Below, piece after piece: positions 47,129 to 59,079 of a stretch of DNA of 64,000 nt (the first letter of the stretch is position 1; each line of letters starts with the position of its first letter). Where the stretch lies: contig JAGQDJ010000278.1 of NCBI GenBank assembly GCA_022885665.1, positions 248,001 to 312,000 of the forward strand, given 5' to 3'. Under the pieces are notes generated by a model. The model was not told the origin of the DNA. It saw only the letters and a list, made by a program, of their open reading frames with translations, and searched no databases. Origin of the DNA: Triops longicaudatus. Lineage: Eukaryota; Arthropoda; Branchiopoda; Notostraca; Triopsidae. Made by a program: the position numbers and the translations under genes.

Positions 47129-50036
47129 TTACGAAAGCATTTTTTGGGCATCCACCAGCTTTTCCACCAAGTGGTTGATGTCAAGGGTCTTGTTAAACTT
47201 GACGTACGGGACGCCACTGACCACAGGCAAGGACAGCCATTCAGGCAACTCTTTGGCTAACAATCGAACATGGGCTTCGATTTCAGCTAAAACATGGCAA
47301 AAATATGCTTCCTTTAGAACACAAAAAAAAAAAAAATCTCCCAATTGCATGCAAAAGTTACCAGGAGTGAGAGGCGATGTCCACGAATCTGTCAACCGAG
47401 CAATGACCAGTTCCATGGTCAGCGTGTTCCGTCGCTCCGTGACGAAGATGCTGCGAAGTAGGCGAGTTAATTCGGGTAAACGTAACAACGTTTTCCGCTC
47501 TTTTTCCTCCTCAGGCTTTCGAATCAGCGTTGCCGCCAGCCGACTTGCTTCGCGCGCTCGGATCTAATTTGTAGGTTAAGTTTCTAAAGTTAGATCTTAG
47601 CGCTTAGTGAAACTTACTTTCTCAAGCAAGGAGGAAGAAATACCCTTCAAAGCTTGAGACACGACAGGCTTGGACGCCTCGTCTTTATTACTGACAGTGT
47701 GAATACTCTCATTTGGATTCCCCAAGGGCTGTAGGGCGGCGTCAATAGTAGGAACGTGTGAAAATAAGGTACGCGCTTTCTCTGTTGGCGTAAAGTAAAA
47801 GTTACCCTAAATTCTTACAAAAAAAGAAAACACAAAAAATATTTACCTAAGATATCTTTTGCTTTCGAACAAACTTCAACGTTGGGAGCTTTCGGTAACG
47901 GTAAAGGTTTAATATCGGGAACATCGTCCACGTTAAAAGCTGGGTGCCAACGGGTTAATTTATCTTCGGGAACAGCCAACGGCGGATCCAACGTACTCAG
48001 AAATTCCTAGTGAAATACAGCATTAACGACTGTGGAATGATAATATCCTATATGAGTACTTTGTGGTGTTGTTTCACGATCCGCAAAAGGCGATTGTGAA
48101 AAACGTTCTTTCTCTCCAACAACGCACTAGGGCCTAAGGCGCGGAGCGAATTGTCTTCCTTACAATTTGAGTTTGTCAAGGTTTCTGTCAATGAGTTGTC
48201 GTCGACGTCCAAAGCTAGATATTATTAAAAAAATTAATTAAACGACCAATCAAAGATAACACTTGCTTTTCAAAAAATACCTGATGTTAAATAATTTAGA
48301 TTAGGAGTAATGGTCAAGTCGTACTCCTCTTTTTTGAGCGAACCGTACGCCCCTCGACGTTTCTCTTGCACCAAACGGTATGCAGTTGGAAAAACTCTGC
48401 AAATCTGCCCCAGATGAGCGTCGGTGAAGTTTCTGAAGAGGGACCACAATCGAACCGTTATTGAAATTATATGTAAGAAAAACGAGTATACAGAAAGAAG
48501 TTTTGTTCTCAACGCTTACCTACGCATCATCTCTTGTACACCCGACTTCAACTTTTGGAATGTGACAACTTCGCGCCTATTGTGTAACAACCCCACAACG
48601 GTATCCACCGAGCGAAATACCTCTGCCAAGTACTTGAACTTAAAAGGTAAGTGCAAAGACGGGGTAGATGGTTGAGCTAAGGTGTGGAAACGCTCAAACG
48701 CTGGTGTTTTGGGTAGAGCTTCGGAAGCTTTCTGAGGGCTGGCAACTTTCTGAGGACTAAGAATTTAAAAGATAATTATCTCATTTCTATTAAGCTCATT
48801 ATCATATATGTATTTTTTTTTACCTAATGGGTACTGCTACATCTAAATGAATTGACGAGAACTTCTTGAGCTGTGAATTATCCTTATTTTTTTCGTGGAA
48901 TTCCTTAAGCTTGGCCGCTCCGTTATTTATTGCAGATAACCGAGCCTTCAGGTCAGCTAACTTGCCACATTTGCCTAATTGGGCCTTGACTTGCTCCGGT
49001 GTCAGTTTCTACAATAAGGAAAACAAAATTAATAAAATAATCGTGACAACTGCAATACCTTTGTATACAACTGCAATAGTTTGTATACCTTTGGCGATTC
49101 CTTCGTTGGAGTAAGCAACGAAGCTAAAGACTTGACGGCGGGTGACTTTCTAGGCAAAGTTACCGATTCACCTGAGTCCTTCTTTGGTGTGACATGGCTC
49201 TCGGCTGAGTTTCCTGCTGGTAACACTCTCATAGGGGCATCTTTTAAAGGGCTTGAGGTTTTTCTTGGAGACAGGACGCCTTTTAACTGGAACGGTACGG
49301 TGGGTTTGGGCTGCTCTGTGCTGCTGATCTGCGCTTTTTCTACAAAAGTCTTTATGTCTCCTTGTGCAGTCACTTCATCGATGGCAGCGGGCTTTTCGTT
49401 GATTTCGGGGTCGGAAAGCAGAAGCTTCTTACGCACCGAACTTGGCGTCCTGGGCTTGACTAGTTCCACAGGCTCGATTTTCTCTTCTGTAGTCTCCTTT
49501 TCATTACCATGAGGCTGTTTAGATGGAGAGGGAAAACAGCAGTCATCGGTCGTGCTTTCTTCACTCCCAGCTAATTTCCTTTTACGTGTGTTGCACGCAT
49601 TGATTAGGGAATTTGTTGGAGTAGTAGGAATCGCTTGTGGTGGGATATATCCATGGTCATCGGAAAAAGATGTAGGTACTTCCTCGACAGTTTTGTTGTC
49701 TTGTGAGATGGCTGTATGAAATTTAAATTCTGAAGCAGATTCAGCTTGTTTCTTGCTGGCAAGCTGTTTTCCGAAACATTTGACGATACTGTAGCTTCCA
49801 GAAGTGGCTGGATTTTTACTTTGCCTACTGTGAGATTCATTTTTGGATATTTTAGTAGCAGTTTTACATTTGGGTTTTGCTGTCTCTGCCACTGGAGCAG
49901 GAACTGCTACAACGTCCTGATTGGGGGACACTTCCTTATCCTGCTGTTGTGTTTCCGAACGGATTTTTTTGGCAGGAATTGCATCTCCAGCTTTGGAAGT
50001 TCGATAAAATGATGATATCCTTAATTGTTCTGACAT
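47129..50036 (-). CDS. CDT1: CDT1, DNA replication licensing factor
   Basis: Nine exons: 50036-49089, 49008-48824, 48756-48520, 48432-48281, 48214-48060, 48006-47847, 47781-47618, 47563-47362 and 47286-47129, giving 786 residues. The start MSEQLRISSFYRTSK is a PIP-box degron: Gln4, Ile7, Phe10, Tyr11 and a basic residue four places on. A long Ser/Thr-Pro-rich region follows (SPRKTSSP, TPKKDS, TPTKESPK), typical of CDK targets. The middle winged-helix, geminin-binding domain spans about residues 405-507 (HLPFKFKYLAEVFRSVDTVV and VFPTAYRLVQEK). The C-terminal MCM-binding winged helix is at about 670-786 (LPELTRLLRSIF and LPEWLSLPVVSGVPYVK). CDT1 loads MCM2-7 on origins with ORC and CDC6 in G1 and is destroyed through CRL4-Cdt2 in S phase. 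Fly Dup is of similar length. Confidence 0.95.
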
Positions 50037-50572
50037 TTTTGGTCCAACTTACGAGCACCAAAGTTGAGAAATTCGCTTTTCAAGCAGCAACTTTCTTCTA
50101 CGTTAACACGATGCGCTGAACAATACAAAACATCCAGCGCGCCCTGCGGAGCTCAGCGTTGCCTATTATAAACTAGTTTTGATCAGATTTTCAGGTTAAA
50201 AAATGGTTATTATTACATTTTAAACTTTTATTATACGTATTAAATAGTTTAAATAATTAGAATTCAAAAGAAATTTCGAAATTATTTTTTTTCCTCCCCT
50301 AAGTACCAACTCAGTATTCTACTCTATTCAATATTGATTCTGAATTGTTATACAACAGAGACTTAAATAAATATTTGAAAAGATTAGTAGTTTTATTAAC
50401 TAAATTCACAGGTACAATGGTGAAATACATCGACGCCTTAATGGAGCAAAGAACATGCTTGACACTGTAGGCGGGGTTTAGTGGACGTAAACAGTTTCAC
50501 GTTTTGTCAAGTGTATTCCTGCCATTTCTGCATACATTGCGCTTTGATCATATTTTTTTTAAATAATTAAAT
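50037..50572. promoter_or_regulatory. shared divergent promoter region of CDT1 and KRR1
   Basis: Only 536 bases separate the two start codons, which point away from each other. A GCGCGCC core near 50140-50150, close to CDT1, is the only GC-rich spot and could be part of an E2F-type site, expected for a G1/S gene. That is inference. Confidence 0.4.
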
Positions 50573-51658
50573 ATGACTGATGATAATAACATTGTCGAAG
50601 AAGGTCCTGTTCTGAACGCATGGGCATTGAAACTACCAGAATTCAAAAAAGAAGACAACCCACATGGTCTGTTGGAAGAAAGCTCATTCGCCACGTTATT
50701 TCCGAAGTACAGAGAGAAGTACCTTCGAGAATGTTGGCCATTAGTTCAAAAAGCCTTAAACGAGCATGGAGTAAAAGGCGAGTTGGACGTTATTGAAGGT
50801 AGCATGACCGTGGCAACCACGCGAAAAACATGGGATCCGTACATTATCATCAAAGCGCGGGACATGATCAAATTGTTGGCTAGGTCGGTTCCATATGAAC
50901 AGGTTCGTGGTTTAGAAAATTCGTATGTTAAAGTTATTAATTATGTGTTTTTTATGCTCCTGTAGGCTGTAAGAGTTCTGCAGGACGACGTAGTATCTGA
51001 GATCATTAAAATCGGAACTTTGGTGAGAAATAAAGACCGCTTCGTAAAGCGCCGTCAAAGGTTAATTGGTCCCAATGGCTCTACGTTAAAAGCCGTTGAA
51101 CTCCTCACAAATTGTTATGTCTTAGTTCAGGGTAATACTGTATCAGCATTAGGTCCTCACAAAGGGGTTCAACACGTGCGACGCATAGTAATTGACTGCA
51201 TGAACAATGTCCACCCTATCTATAACATAAAAGCCTTGATGATTAAGCGCGAGTTAGCTAAAGACGAGCATCTCAAGAACGAGAATTGGGAGAGATTTTT
51301 GCCTTCCTTTAAGCACAAAAACGTCAGCAAGAGGAAACAACCCAAAAACAAACGGACGAAGAAAGAATATACGCCCTTCCCACCCCCGCAGCCTGAAAGC
51401 AAAATCGACAAGGAGTTGGCAACGGGCGAGTATTTCCTCAAGGAAGATGAAAGGCGTGCACGCAAACATGAGCAGAAAAAAGAGAAGCAACAAGGAGCGG
51501 AAAAAGTACGACAAGCCAAGCGACAAGCTCCCTTTGTCCCACCAGAGGAATCCAAGCCTTCTACATCCAAGCAGGCTAACTCTGCTGGTTCAAATGACGT
51601 CGATTTGGATGCCCTGAAAGCAAAAGTTAGAAAATCACAAAAGAAGTTTAAAAAGTAA
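50573..51658 (+). CDS. KRR1: KRR1, small-subunit processome component
   Basis: Two exons, 50573-50902 and 50966-51658, joined in phase 0, give 340 residues. The 63-base intron has GT-AG ends. The N-terminal part holds the KRR1 block WALKLPEFKKEDNPHGLLEE and RKTWDPYIIIKARDMIKLL, then a KH-type core (RFVKRRQRLIGPNGSTLKAV, QGNTVSALGPHKG) and VHPIYNIKALMIKREL. The C-terminal third is lysine-rich and likely coiled. Family knowledge: KRR1 is a nucleolar protein needed for early pre-rRNA cleavage and 40S ribosome assembly, working with Faf1 and Kri1. The human protein has 381 residues; the difference lies in the variable tail. A possible ATTAAA polyadenylation signal is at 51708-51713. Confidence 0.95.
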
Positions 51659-52053
51659 TACCCTGGAACTGGCTTGTAATACACAACTCTCTTGCAGCGA
51701 TGATTCCATTAAATACATCTATTATTCTTCGTACAATTAAGCTTCCTGACGGCAGTGCGTCGTAAATTTTAAAACAATGTCACAATGCATCCGCAAACTA
51801 GTATCACTGCATTCGTTCTCTTTCTTACACAGACGGTGCATCATTCACGGCACAGGCAAGGTTTCCACAGAAGGAAGTGCAGGCCGGGTAAGTTTCTTGA
51901 CTAGTGTCACATAGCTTCTTTTTTCATACAGGAAGAAATTTACGCGGGGAGTCACAAAGGTTTCTCAATAACCTTCATAAATTACAGTAGGAAATTTCAA
52001 AACCAACTCAGCTTCACCTTTATAAAAATGCTTGCAAATAGACGAAATCATTT

Positions 52054-54222
52054 TTAAGTCGCTATAAACTGCCAGTTAGACGATGTAACCTTTTCGCACG
52101 CATCAGCAAAAAGTTCGTCGTTTCTAACATCCACGCACAAGCGAAACACTTTGTGCTTCAGATGCCCATCCGCATCAGTTGGCTTAATCCATTTCTACGA
52201 TAAAAATAATATATCTTCAAGCTTTTAAAGAATTTAAGAAAATATTACTTGATTCAGAGAGCCATCACAGGCCTCCATGGCTAAATGTCGGTTACCACTA
52301 GGATCACTCAGTGACAAGCAGATCCGACCGTGGCGGAATGCGCCTTCTTTGGTCAGTGTCCACTCCTATATTTGATTATATATTCAATAAGTATAAAGGA
52401 GAAAACTTTTAGGGTCCTACCGTGCCCAAAAATTAGGCAATGATGATAATAGTTTAAAAAAAAAATTAAGAACCTGGTTTCCTCCATGACCGTGGCATTG
52501 ATACAATCCTGCCGCCTCGCTAGCTGCTTTTCCTAGAGTATCCAAGCATTTGTTGTCGATTCGCAGCTGCCCCCGAACGCCCAATATCTTCTCCGGTATT
52601 TGTAAATCCGAGTACACATTTTGCAGATACCATTCGAACGATTTACATTCCAATTTCTTACGCAACGCCAACCGCTCGCTAATGTCTCCGAAAGGAACGC
52701 TGCGGGCCAAGGGCACGGCGTCATAGTAGAATTGTTTATAGTCGTCCATCCACACCTCGGCAGCTCGCCGTGTATTCCTGGCGAAAACGTTCCCAGACCC
52801 GCCTGGGAACGTGTACGGGTGCTGTTTGCGAAACACGTGACCGACACGACTACAAGGAATGATTTCCAGACTCCCTCCGCACTGCCACACCCGGAAAGAA
52901 ATCTCCAGATTTTCTCCACCCCATATGTCCATTGCGGTATCGTATTTTCCCAAATTATTGAAAAATTTTCGGTCTATTACAAAGAGTCCACCAGCAATCA
53001 TGGGAGTCCTGTTGAAAACACTTGACATGAAAACCTATAAAAAAAAAACGATTTATTACCTAATTGGCCTTGTAGGGTCACGCTGTCGTTCCTTCCGTTC
53101 AGCTGCCGGTAAATATTCCCATTTGAACACCAGGTTCCAGTCAAAACCGCCCCTTAAGTCTGCGGACGCACCCACGTACTGGAAAGTATCCATACTTATA
53201 ACGTCGATGATGGGGCAAACTACCCTGGTACGGTCCTAGACAAAATAGGCTAGGGTTTATAACAATCCAGAAACACAAAACAGATCCGTTTACCTGCAGG
53301 ACCCTTTCCAATAACGGCTCGAGCCATTGCTCATTGCATTCACAGTGAGAATCGAGGAAAGTGAGTATTTCTGACACGGCAGCGTTAGCTCCTCGCACTC
53401 GTGAGCGCATCAAACCTTCTCTCTTATTATTCCGGAGAACTTTCACTTTCTGAATTTTACTAATCTCTTCTCCATCGCTAGCTAAGAAATTAGAATTTGT
53501 TTTAATGGAAAAGAATATCAAAGCAGCTGAATAACGAACTTACGATCGTCGCTAAAGTCGTCCACTAATATTATTTCTTTTATTAGATGTTCCGGGCTTC
53601 TATTTAAGACACTGTAAGAAAAAAAAAATACATGAAGCTTCGACAAGGTATAACATAACATAGTGTCTACTGAATACCACATACCTGACAACAGTTCGCA
53701 GAAGTGTTGAGCGAGCTTCGTTATGAAAAGTGATGATAACGCTTGTGGGGGGAAGTGTCTCCGAATACTGTTTATCTTTGCATTGCCAATGCCTAGTGTC
53801 AGGGACACCGCGATTGGAAGACAGCTTGTCACTAGCAGCTTGATTAAACTTATTGCGTTTGTAGGCATCTTCTCCATCTCGAAACTTTCCCTTTGAAATG
53901 TATGATTTTTCGTCGAAATATACCAACTCGGATTCTCTGGGTTTATCCACGAGTGACAAGTCCTCCTCTGCATTAAAATCGAGGTTTTCTTTCAAACGTA
54001 GGGCTCTATTTTCGCCCGTTTCCTACACATGAAAAACTTAGGTAATGCCTTATAATATATGCATATTTTCCAGCACTCCAAAAATATTTAGCTTTTCATT
54101 ATTTTTATTATTATGATTATTTATGATTATGATCGACATACCTGCTTGCTCGCTAAAATATAAACACATACTCCACAAATCCACAGGACAAGAAACACAA
54201 CAATTTTGAATTTTCTCCTCAT
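52054..54222 (-). CDS. GALNT2: polypeptide N-acetylgalactosaminyltransferase, GALNT2 type
   Basis: Eight exons: 54222-54142, 54022-53685, 53611-53544, 53481-53294, 53235-53060, 53008-52474, 52365-52249 and 52194-52054, giving 547 residues (human GALNT2 has 571). A type II signal anchor lies at residues 6-24 (KIVVFLVLWICGVCVYILA). The glycosyltransferase domain has TSVIITFHNEARSTLLRTVV, the metal-binding LDSHCECNEQWLEPLLERV, DVISMDTFQYVGASADLRGG and the acceptor motif DIWGGENLEISFRVWQCGG. A short ricin-type lectin domain with three QxW-like repeats (NQEW, NQKW, NWQF) closes it. It starts mucin-type O-glycosylation in the Golgi by adding GalNAc to Ser/Thr. Conservation with vertebrate GALNT2 is very high across the catalytic domain, so I assign the subtype with confidence. 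Confidence 0.95.
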
Positions 54223-54540
54223 TATAAAAGAAAGCTGAGCTGAAAAGTGAGTTTGGGAAAGTGTTAAGTTTTCAAAGAAATCCACATCGTCCCCCTCGCC
54301 TTGCTGATGTTGTAAACAGAGAGACAGTAGCGCCTCTAAAACTCCCGGGCTAAGCAACGAAATTGAACTTTTGATTCACGAGTAGGAAAAAGAAACTATG
54401 AGTTAAGAAATTAAATCTCACATTTAATACAGTATTTTTGAGCTTGTATTTTTTTATTAAAAGGTTTCTGTTATGCGTTGCAAGAGCACCGTATTTAGGT
54501 GTACAGTCGGGTTTTTATAATTTCAAAGTGTCTTCATAAC

Positions 54541-54795
54541 TCAGTACGAAGGACGAGCGTATTGCATTGGTGGTTGGTAAGCTGGTGGTTGGTATTGTTG
54601 TGGTGGTGGGGGCTGGTATGGTTGAGCCGGTGGTTGGTAAGCTGGTGGTCGGTAAGCCGGAGGTTGGTAAGCTGGCGGCCTGTATGCAGGTTGTTGCGGC
54701 GGAGAGTATGGTTGAGGCGGACTGTATGGCGGCGGCGCTCCGTATTGGCCGGATACGACGGATACAACAGTAGCGACCAAAAGAAGGGCAATCAT
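54541..54795 (-). CDS. small secreted proline-rich repeat protein
   Basis: ATG 54795 to TGA 54541, 84 residues. A signal peptide (MIALLLVATVVSVVSG, cleavage near Gly16-Gln17) is followed only by Pro/Tyr/Gln/Ala repeats: PPYSPPQPYSPPQ, then about five units of the type AYQPP or AYRPP. There are no cysteines. Such proteins are usual in arthropod cuticle, glue, egg shell or saliva; I cannot choose between these. A 72-base intron (54873-54802) sits in the 5' UTR, immediately before the start codon, and a TATA box lies at 54946-54941. A downstream AATAAA is at 54458-54453. The DNA repeats in register with the protein, so length variation between individuals is likely. Confidence 0.8.
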   Translation of the reverse strand: MIALLLVATVVSVVSGQYGAPPPYSPPQPYSPPQQPAYRPPAYQPPAYRPPAYQPPAQPYQPPPPQQYQPPAYQPPMQYARPSY

Positions 54796-54940
54796 TTTTA
54801 TCTGAGTAAATAAGTGTACAATTAATAGAGGTGTTCTTGAAGGGCTAAAAATGTATTCGAAGCAGTTACTTACTCAAAATTCAAGTGCTTTGGACGACGG
54901 AAAGGAAGGATGTGATGATTTCGTTGACATTCGTTGATAT

Positions 54941-54946
54941 TTTATA
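54941..54946 (-). promoter_or_regulatory. TATA box of the proline-rich protein gene
   Basis: TATAAA on the minus strand inside GGTATAAAATATC, about 70 bases above the 5' UTR donor, a normal core-promoter distance. Confidence 0.6.
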
Positions 54947-54949
54947 CCT

Positions 54950-56169
54950 TCCCGAAGTCCAGACCCTAGCTGAAAAGTGAAGGTAAATAAGATGGGTTTA
55001 AAGTTCGTCGTAATTAATTCGTCCTTAGACTGATATCATGGCCTATAATCGGCCATGACATTCACCACATTTAATTTTCAAACCGTAGGGAAATTTCGTC
55101 ACAAAGTGAGGAAATAATTTTTTTCGTTGTTTCAACATACCGTATCTTAAACACCCTGAGAGAACAAATTCCCTTGCGATTTGAAAGTGAAACGTGATTT
55201 GTTTTTCTCTTGTGGGATTCTTAATGAATTTCAGGATTTGGAATTTCTTGATTAGTGTAACGGATCTTTAAGTTCATCGGGATTCATATAGCAAAAAGTC
55301 AACCATAATTCAGAAAAACTATATTTGTTGCTTGTTTGGTCTCGTCTATTACGTTCGTCATGTATTATGAATACAGCAGTATATAACAATGAAAACGGAA
55401 GCCATCTATGGAATCATGATAAACAGTAGTCTACGCGTTTATTGGTAATGGGTGTTGCATTGACAATGGCGAGATTACTTTCTACAAGAGGTGAAAGCAT
55501 TTTTTTAAGTATTACCTCTTTCTCCGTAGACCTCAACTAAATTTGACAAGGTCTGGCAATGCTTTGGCTAGCACGGGTTAGCTTTTGGCTATATGCTATC
55601 GGGATGGAGTTTACACTGTACTTTTGAAAGCTTACCCAGTCGGTACAGCGTTGGGAAGAATGGAGAAACCCAAGGTCGAGACACGTAATGTAACCTGAAT
55701 GACTAAACTGTACTAAAACCAATCTAGAGAAAAAGAACATTGCTAAGCTTTCCACACGATTATGCAATAGGCCTATCTCCTGAAAACTACTACATGTATT
55801 TTACAATTTTTATACTGTTTTTTACTGTTTTCATATTGCTCAGTATTTTACATTTCGTATCAATTAACATATCATTAGCCAATAAAGGTAGCTGGTGATA
55901 AGCAATGTTGTGTAATTTGGTGAAAAGTAAACATTATAAATAATCATTACACAACACTTATGTCAAGACAGAAGGAACTCCAGTTCCAGTACCGGTACTT
56001 TTCTATTACACAAGAATACACCCCCTCAATCCTTTCACAAATGCATACGTTTGTTTCACAAACGCTTTCATGGGCTAAGTAATGTGCGTGACAGTAGCGC
56101 TGGACAGAACATGAAGTGGGACACTCTCGCGCAACTGGCGTGGCGTTAGATATGGGAGCTTTGTTGGGG

Positions 56170-56208
<39 letters not shown>

Positions 56209-56215
56209 NNNNNNN

Positions 56216-56248
<33 letters not shown>

Positions 56249-57253
56249 ATTTAGTACTGTACAGCCCAAAAATCTGTTTCGGGAAAAGGGATACAGTGCG
56301 CACAGGAAAGTCCAGGCAATGCTGAAAACCCTCCTCGGCTTTCGCTGCCTTTCCAGCCCAAACCCGGATTCGACGGTGCCTCGGCGTTCAGGTTTCGTTT
56401 GAGCGCGTTATCCTCATAACATATTGTCCGATTGTACTGTACAATTTTACAGAACGGTTACATATGATTACAACAGTTTTTTTTAACCAAAATTGAGTAT
56501 GTCACAAAAATTAGGAGTCCTATAACCTAACCGTCGCAGGCTAACAAACATTCCGCATCGACCACCGTTATGCTAGTCCTGCAAGCTATTGCATGCGTGC
56601 AAGATTCTTAACTCATAATTTATTCTTAGTGATCTTCTCTTAATCATCTTAGCCGTAATTTTAGATCTTAATTTGGTACTTATATGTTATAAGCCCCGTC
56701 GCCCTATCGATCAAGGTGGGTTTAGATATATTAGCTAAGACTCGGTTAAAGTTAGTTTAACAAAGATGGGTTATAGTAGGTAAAAATTTCCACAATGTAG
56801 GCCACGGAAATAAAAAAGAGGGTAGATAAATGTGGTGAAAAACAACTCTTTTCTTGCAAAAATACTCCTTTTCTTCGCAAAATTCTCACTAATCATAACT
56901 CATCTATTTGTAGACAACTAAAACTAATTAATAGAAAATTTCACTTAAAAGTTGGTGGCGTTGTAATAAGGGCGACAATGGACGTTAATATTCAGTTCTT
57001 CAACAATTATTGTTTTCCGTATTCTTTTAGGCTAATTAATCATTTTCAACACTTCGTACAGAAACCTCCCAATTGAATTTCCCAATGGAATCCGCGCGGA
57101 TGCAAGCCTAGGGACTATCCCGATACTGCCGTCATCTAGGATGCACGGTCAGAAATAAGTATTCCAAACTGCCACATGCGCACTATTTGTTTGCGTCTGG
57201 CCCAAAGTAAAAAACTTGCTGGAAGAAAATAAAAACAGAACAGAAAAAGCACT
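54950..57253. other. intergenic region between proline-rich gene and GMPPA
   Basis: AT-rich, no coding exon recognised. It contains the long poly-T tract and assembly gap at 56172-56247. The GMPPA promoter should be at the right end; no clear TATA box was seen. Confidence 0.45.
56172..56247 (+). other. poly-T tract interrupted by seven Ns (assembly gap)
   Basis: A run of T from 56172 to 56208, NNNNNNN at 56209-56215, then T to 56247. The true homopolymer length is unknown. Reading frames predicted across it (poly-Lys or poly-Phe) are artefacts. Confidence 0.95.
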
Positions 57254-59014
57254 ATGCTGAAAGCTGTTATTTTGCTTGGCGGTCCGCAGAAAGGTAATTA
57301 ATGAGTACAAGTTTAATTTACAGATGTAAGTCTTAGTGCACTCTATAAAAAAAATAAAGTAAACGTTTAAGATTCTAATCCAAACTTTTGGGTCAGTAGG
57401 TCACAAGTGGAAAACTTTTTAACGTTTCCTTTCTAGGTACGAGATTTCGTCCATTATCTTTTGATTTACCCAAGCCACTATTTCCTGTCTCTGGGCTGCC
57501 AATTGTGCAGCATCACATTGAAGCATGTTTGCGAATTCCAAATCTGAAAGAGATCCTTCTGCTTGGTTATTACCCGGCTTCCGAAATGGCGAGCTTCGTG
57601 GCTGAAATGAGTCAAGAATACAAAATTAGCATTAGGTATGCATTTTCTACCGTATGTTGTTAGTTTCTACTTTTTTCTGCGGCATATTGACTAAAGTTTG
57701 CTTACACGTATGGATCCTTTTTATTTGCAAATCTGTTTTTGCCTCTTTTGCTTGTTATTTTAAATCTAACCCTAATCCCATGTTAATCTGCAACAGATAT
57801 CTGCAAGAATACTCCTGTTTGGGTACTGCTGGTGGAATTTACCACTTTCGAGATCAAATTCGCCGCGGCAATCCTGAAGCCTTCTTTGTACTAAACGGGG
57901 ATGTCTGCGCGGACTTTCCGCTCGCTGAAATGCTTGAATTTCACCAGAACAGAGCCAACAATAACATTGTAACTATCATGGCCACGGAAGCTACTCGCCA
58001 ACAATCAATGCATTATGGATGCATCGTGGAAAATAAAACCACGCACGAAGTTCAACACTATGTTGAGAAGCCTTCTACCTTTGTATCCAACCTTATAAAC
58101 TGTGGCGTTTATATATTTTCGTTGGAAGTCTTCCAAAGAATGGCTGCCGTATTCTACGAAAAACAACAGGAATATAACGAGTATGCTTCACCTTTCCTAT
58201 ATTAAATTCATGTTATTTAATAGCCGTTAATTTTCTGTAGCACATCAAGTGTTGACAAGGAGAATTCCGAAAGGGAGGCTATATATCTGGAACAGGAAAT
58301 TCTTATGCCATTGGCTGGCACAGGCAAGGCGCATGTGTATCAAACAACAAAGTGGTGGTCACAATTAAAAACCCCAGGTGCGGCAATTTATGCCAACCGC
58401 CATTATCTGCAATTGTACAAAGACCGGTGCCCGAACAGGCTTGCGACAGGCGAAGGTATTATCGGAGACGTTTTCATCCATCCGTCCGCTAACGTTCACC
58501 CAACGGCATTGGTAAGTTGAAAAAAAAAAAAAGGATAGCTATGCAAACGTGGTTTGCTTTATTCCAACTATGACTCGGAAAGCTAGGACCAAACGTGAGT
58601 ATAGGCAAAGGCGCAACCGTACGAGCTGGAGCCCGGATCAAAGAGTCCATCGTGTTGGGAGAGAGCGATGTTCGCGAACATGCATTGATAATGCATAGCA
58701 TTATCGGCTGGAACAGCACTGTGGGAGCTTGGACGCGCGTGGAAGGCACTCCGTGTGACCCTAACCCGGATAAAGCTTTTGCTAAGATGGATAATGCTCC
58801 TTTATTTAATAACGATGGAAGATTGAATCCGTCCATAACGATTTTAGGTAGTTTAAATTTAGTTAGCTACTATAGTACAGAGATAATAGTTTTTGTTGCT
58901 ATCTTACTTCTAGGGTGCAATGTGACGGTACCAGAAGAAGTAATCGTGTTGAATTCTATCGTACTGCCTCATAAAGAGCTCACCAGAAGTTTTAAAAATG
59001 AAATTATCTTATAG
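57254..59014 (+). CDS. GMPPA: GMPPA, GDP-mannose pyrophosphorylase alpha (regulatory) subunit
   Basis: Six exons: 57254-57293, 57437-57635, 57797-58180, 58241-58511, 58583-58847 and 58914-59014, giving 419 residues (human 420). The nucleotidyltransferase domain begins MLKAVILLGGPQKGTRFRPL and includes SFDLPKPLFPVSGLPI, LGTAGGIYHFRDQI, FFVLNGDVCADFPL and the QHYVEKP block. The C-terminal part is a left-handed beta-helix with hexapeptide repeats (VFIHPSANVHPTALV, IGKGATVRAGARI) and ends KNEIIL. GTRFRPL replaces the catalytic GxGTRLRPLT loop of GMPPB. Family knowledge: GMPPA is not the main catalyst; it binds GDP-mannose and restrains GMPPB, limiting GDP-mannose for N-glycans, O-mannose and GPI anchors. 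The subtype rests on the PQKGTRFRPL start and the total length. Confidence 0.95.
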
Positions 59015-59068
59015 TTCCCATGGGCAAGCATTCTAACGCGCGTGGGAGTAACAAAATGCGCTCATTTT

Positions 59069-59074
59069 ATTAAA
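59069..59074 (+). terminator. possible polyadenylation signal ATTAAA of GMPPA
   Basis: ATTAAA lies 55 bases after the stop codon at 59014. Confidence 0.45.
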
Positions 59075-59079
59075 TTATC

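Noticed and set aside
51220..51684. 154-codon frame on the minus strand with Cys/Ser/Phe-rich protein
   Set aside because: Complement of the lysine-rich KRR1 coding region; a mirror effect.
52621..53239. two 126-134-codon plus-strand frames
   Set aside because: Antisense of the highly conserved GALNT2 catalytic exons.
55947..56325. poly-Lys and poly-Phe frames
   Set aside because: They translate the poly-T tract and the Ns, so they are artefacts.
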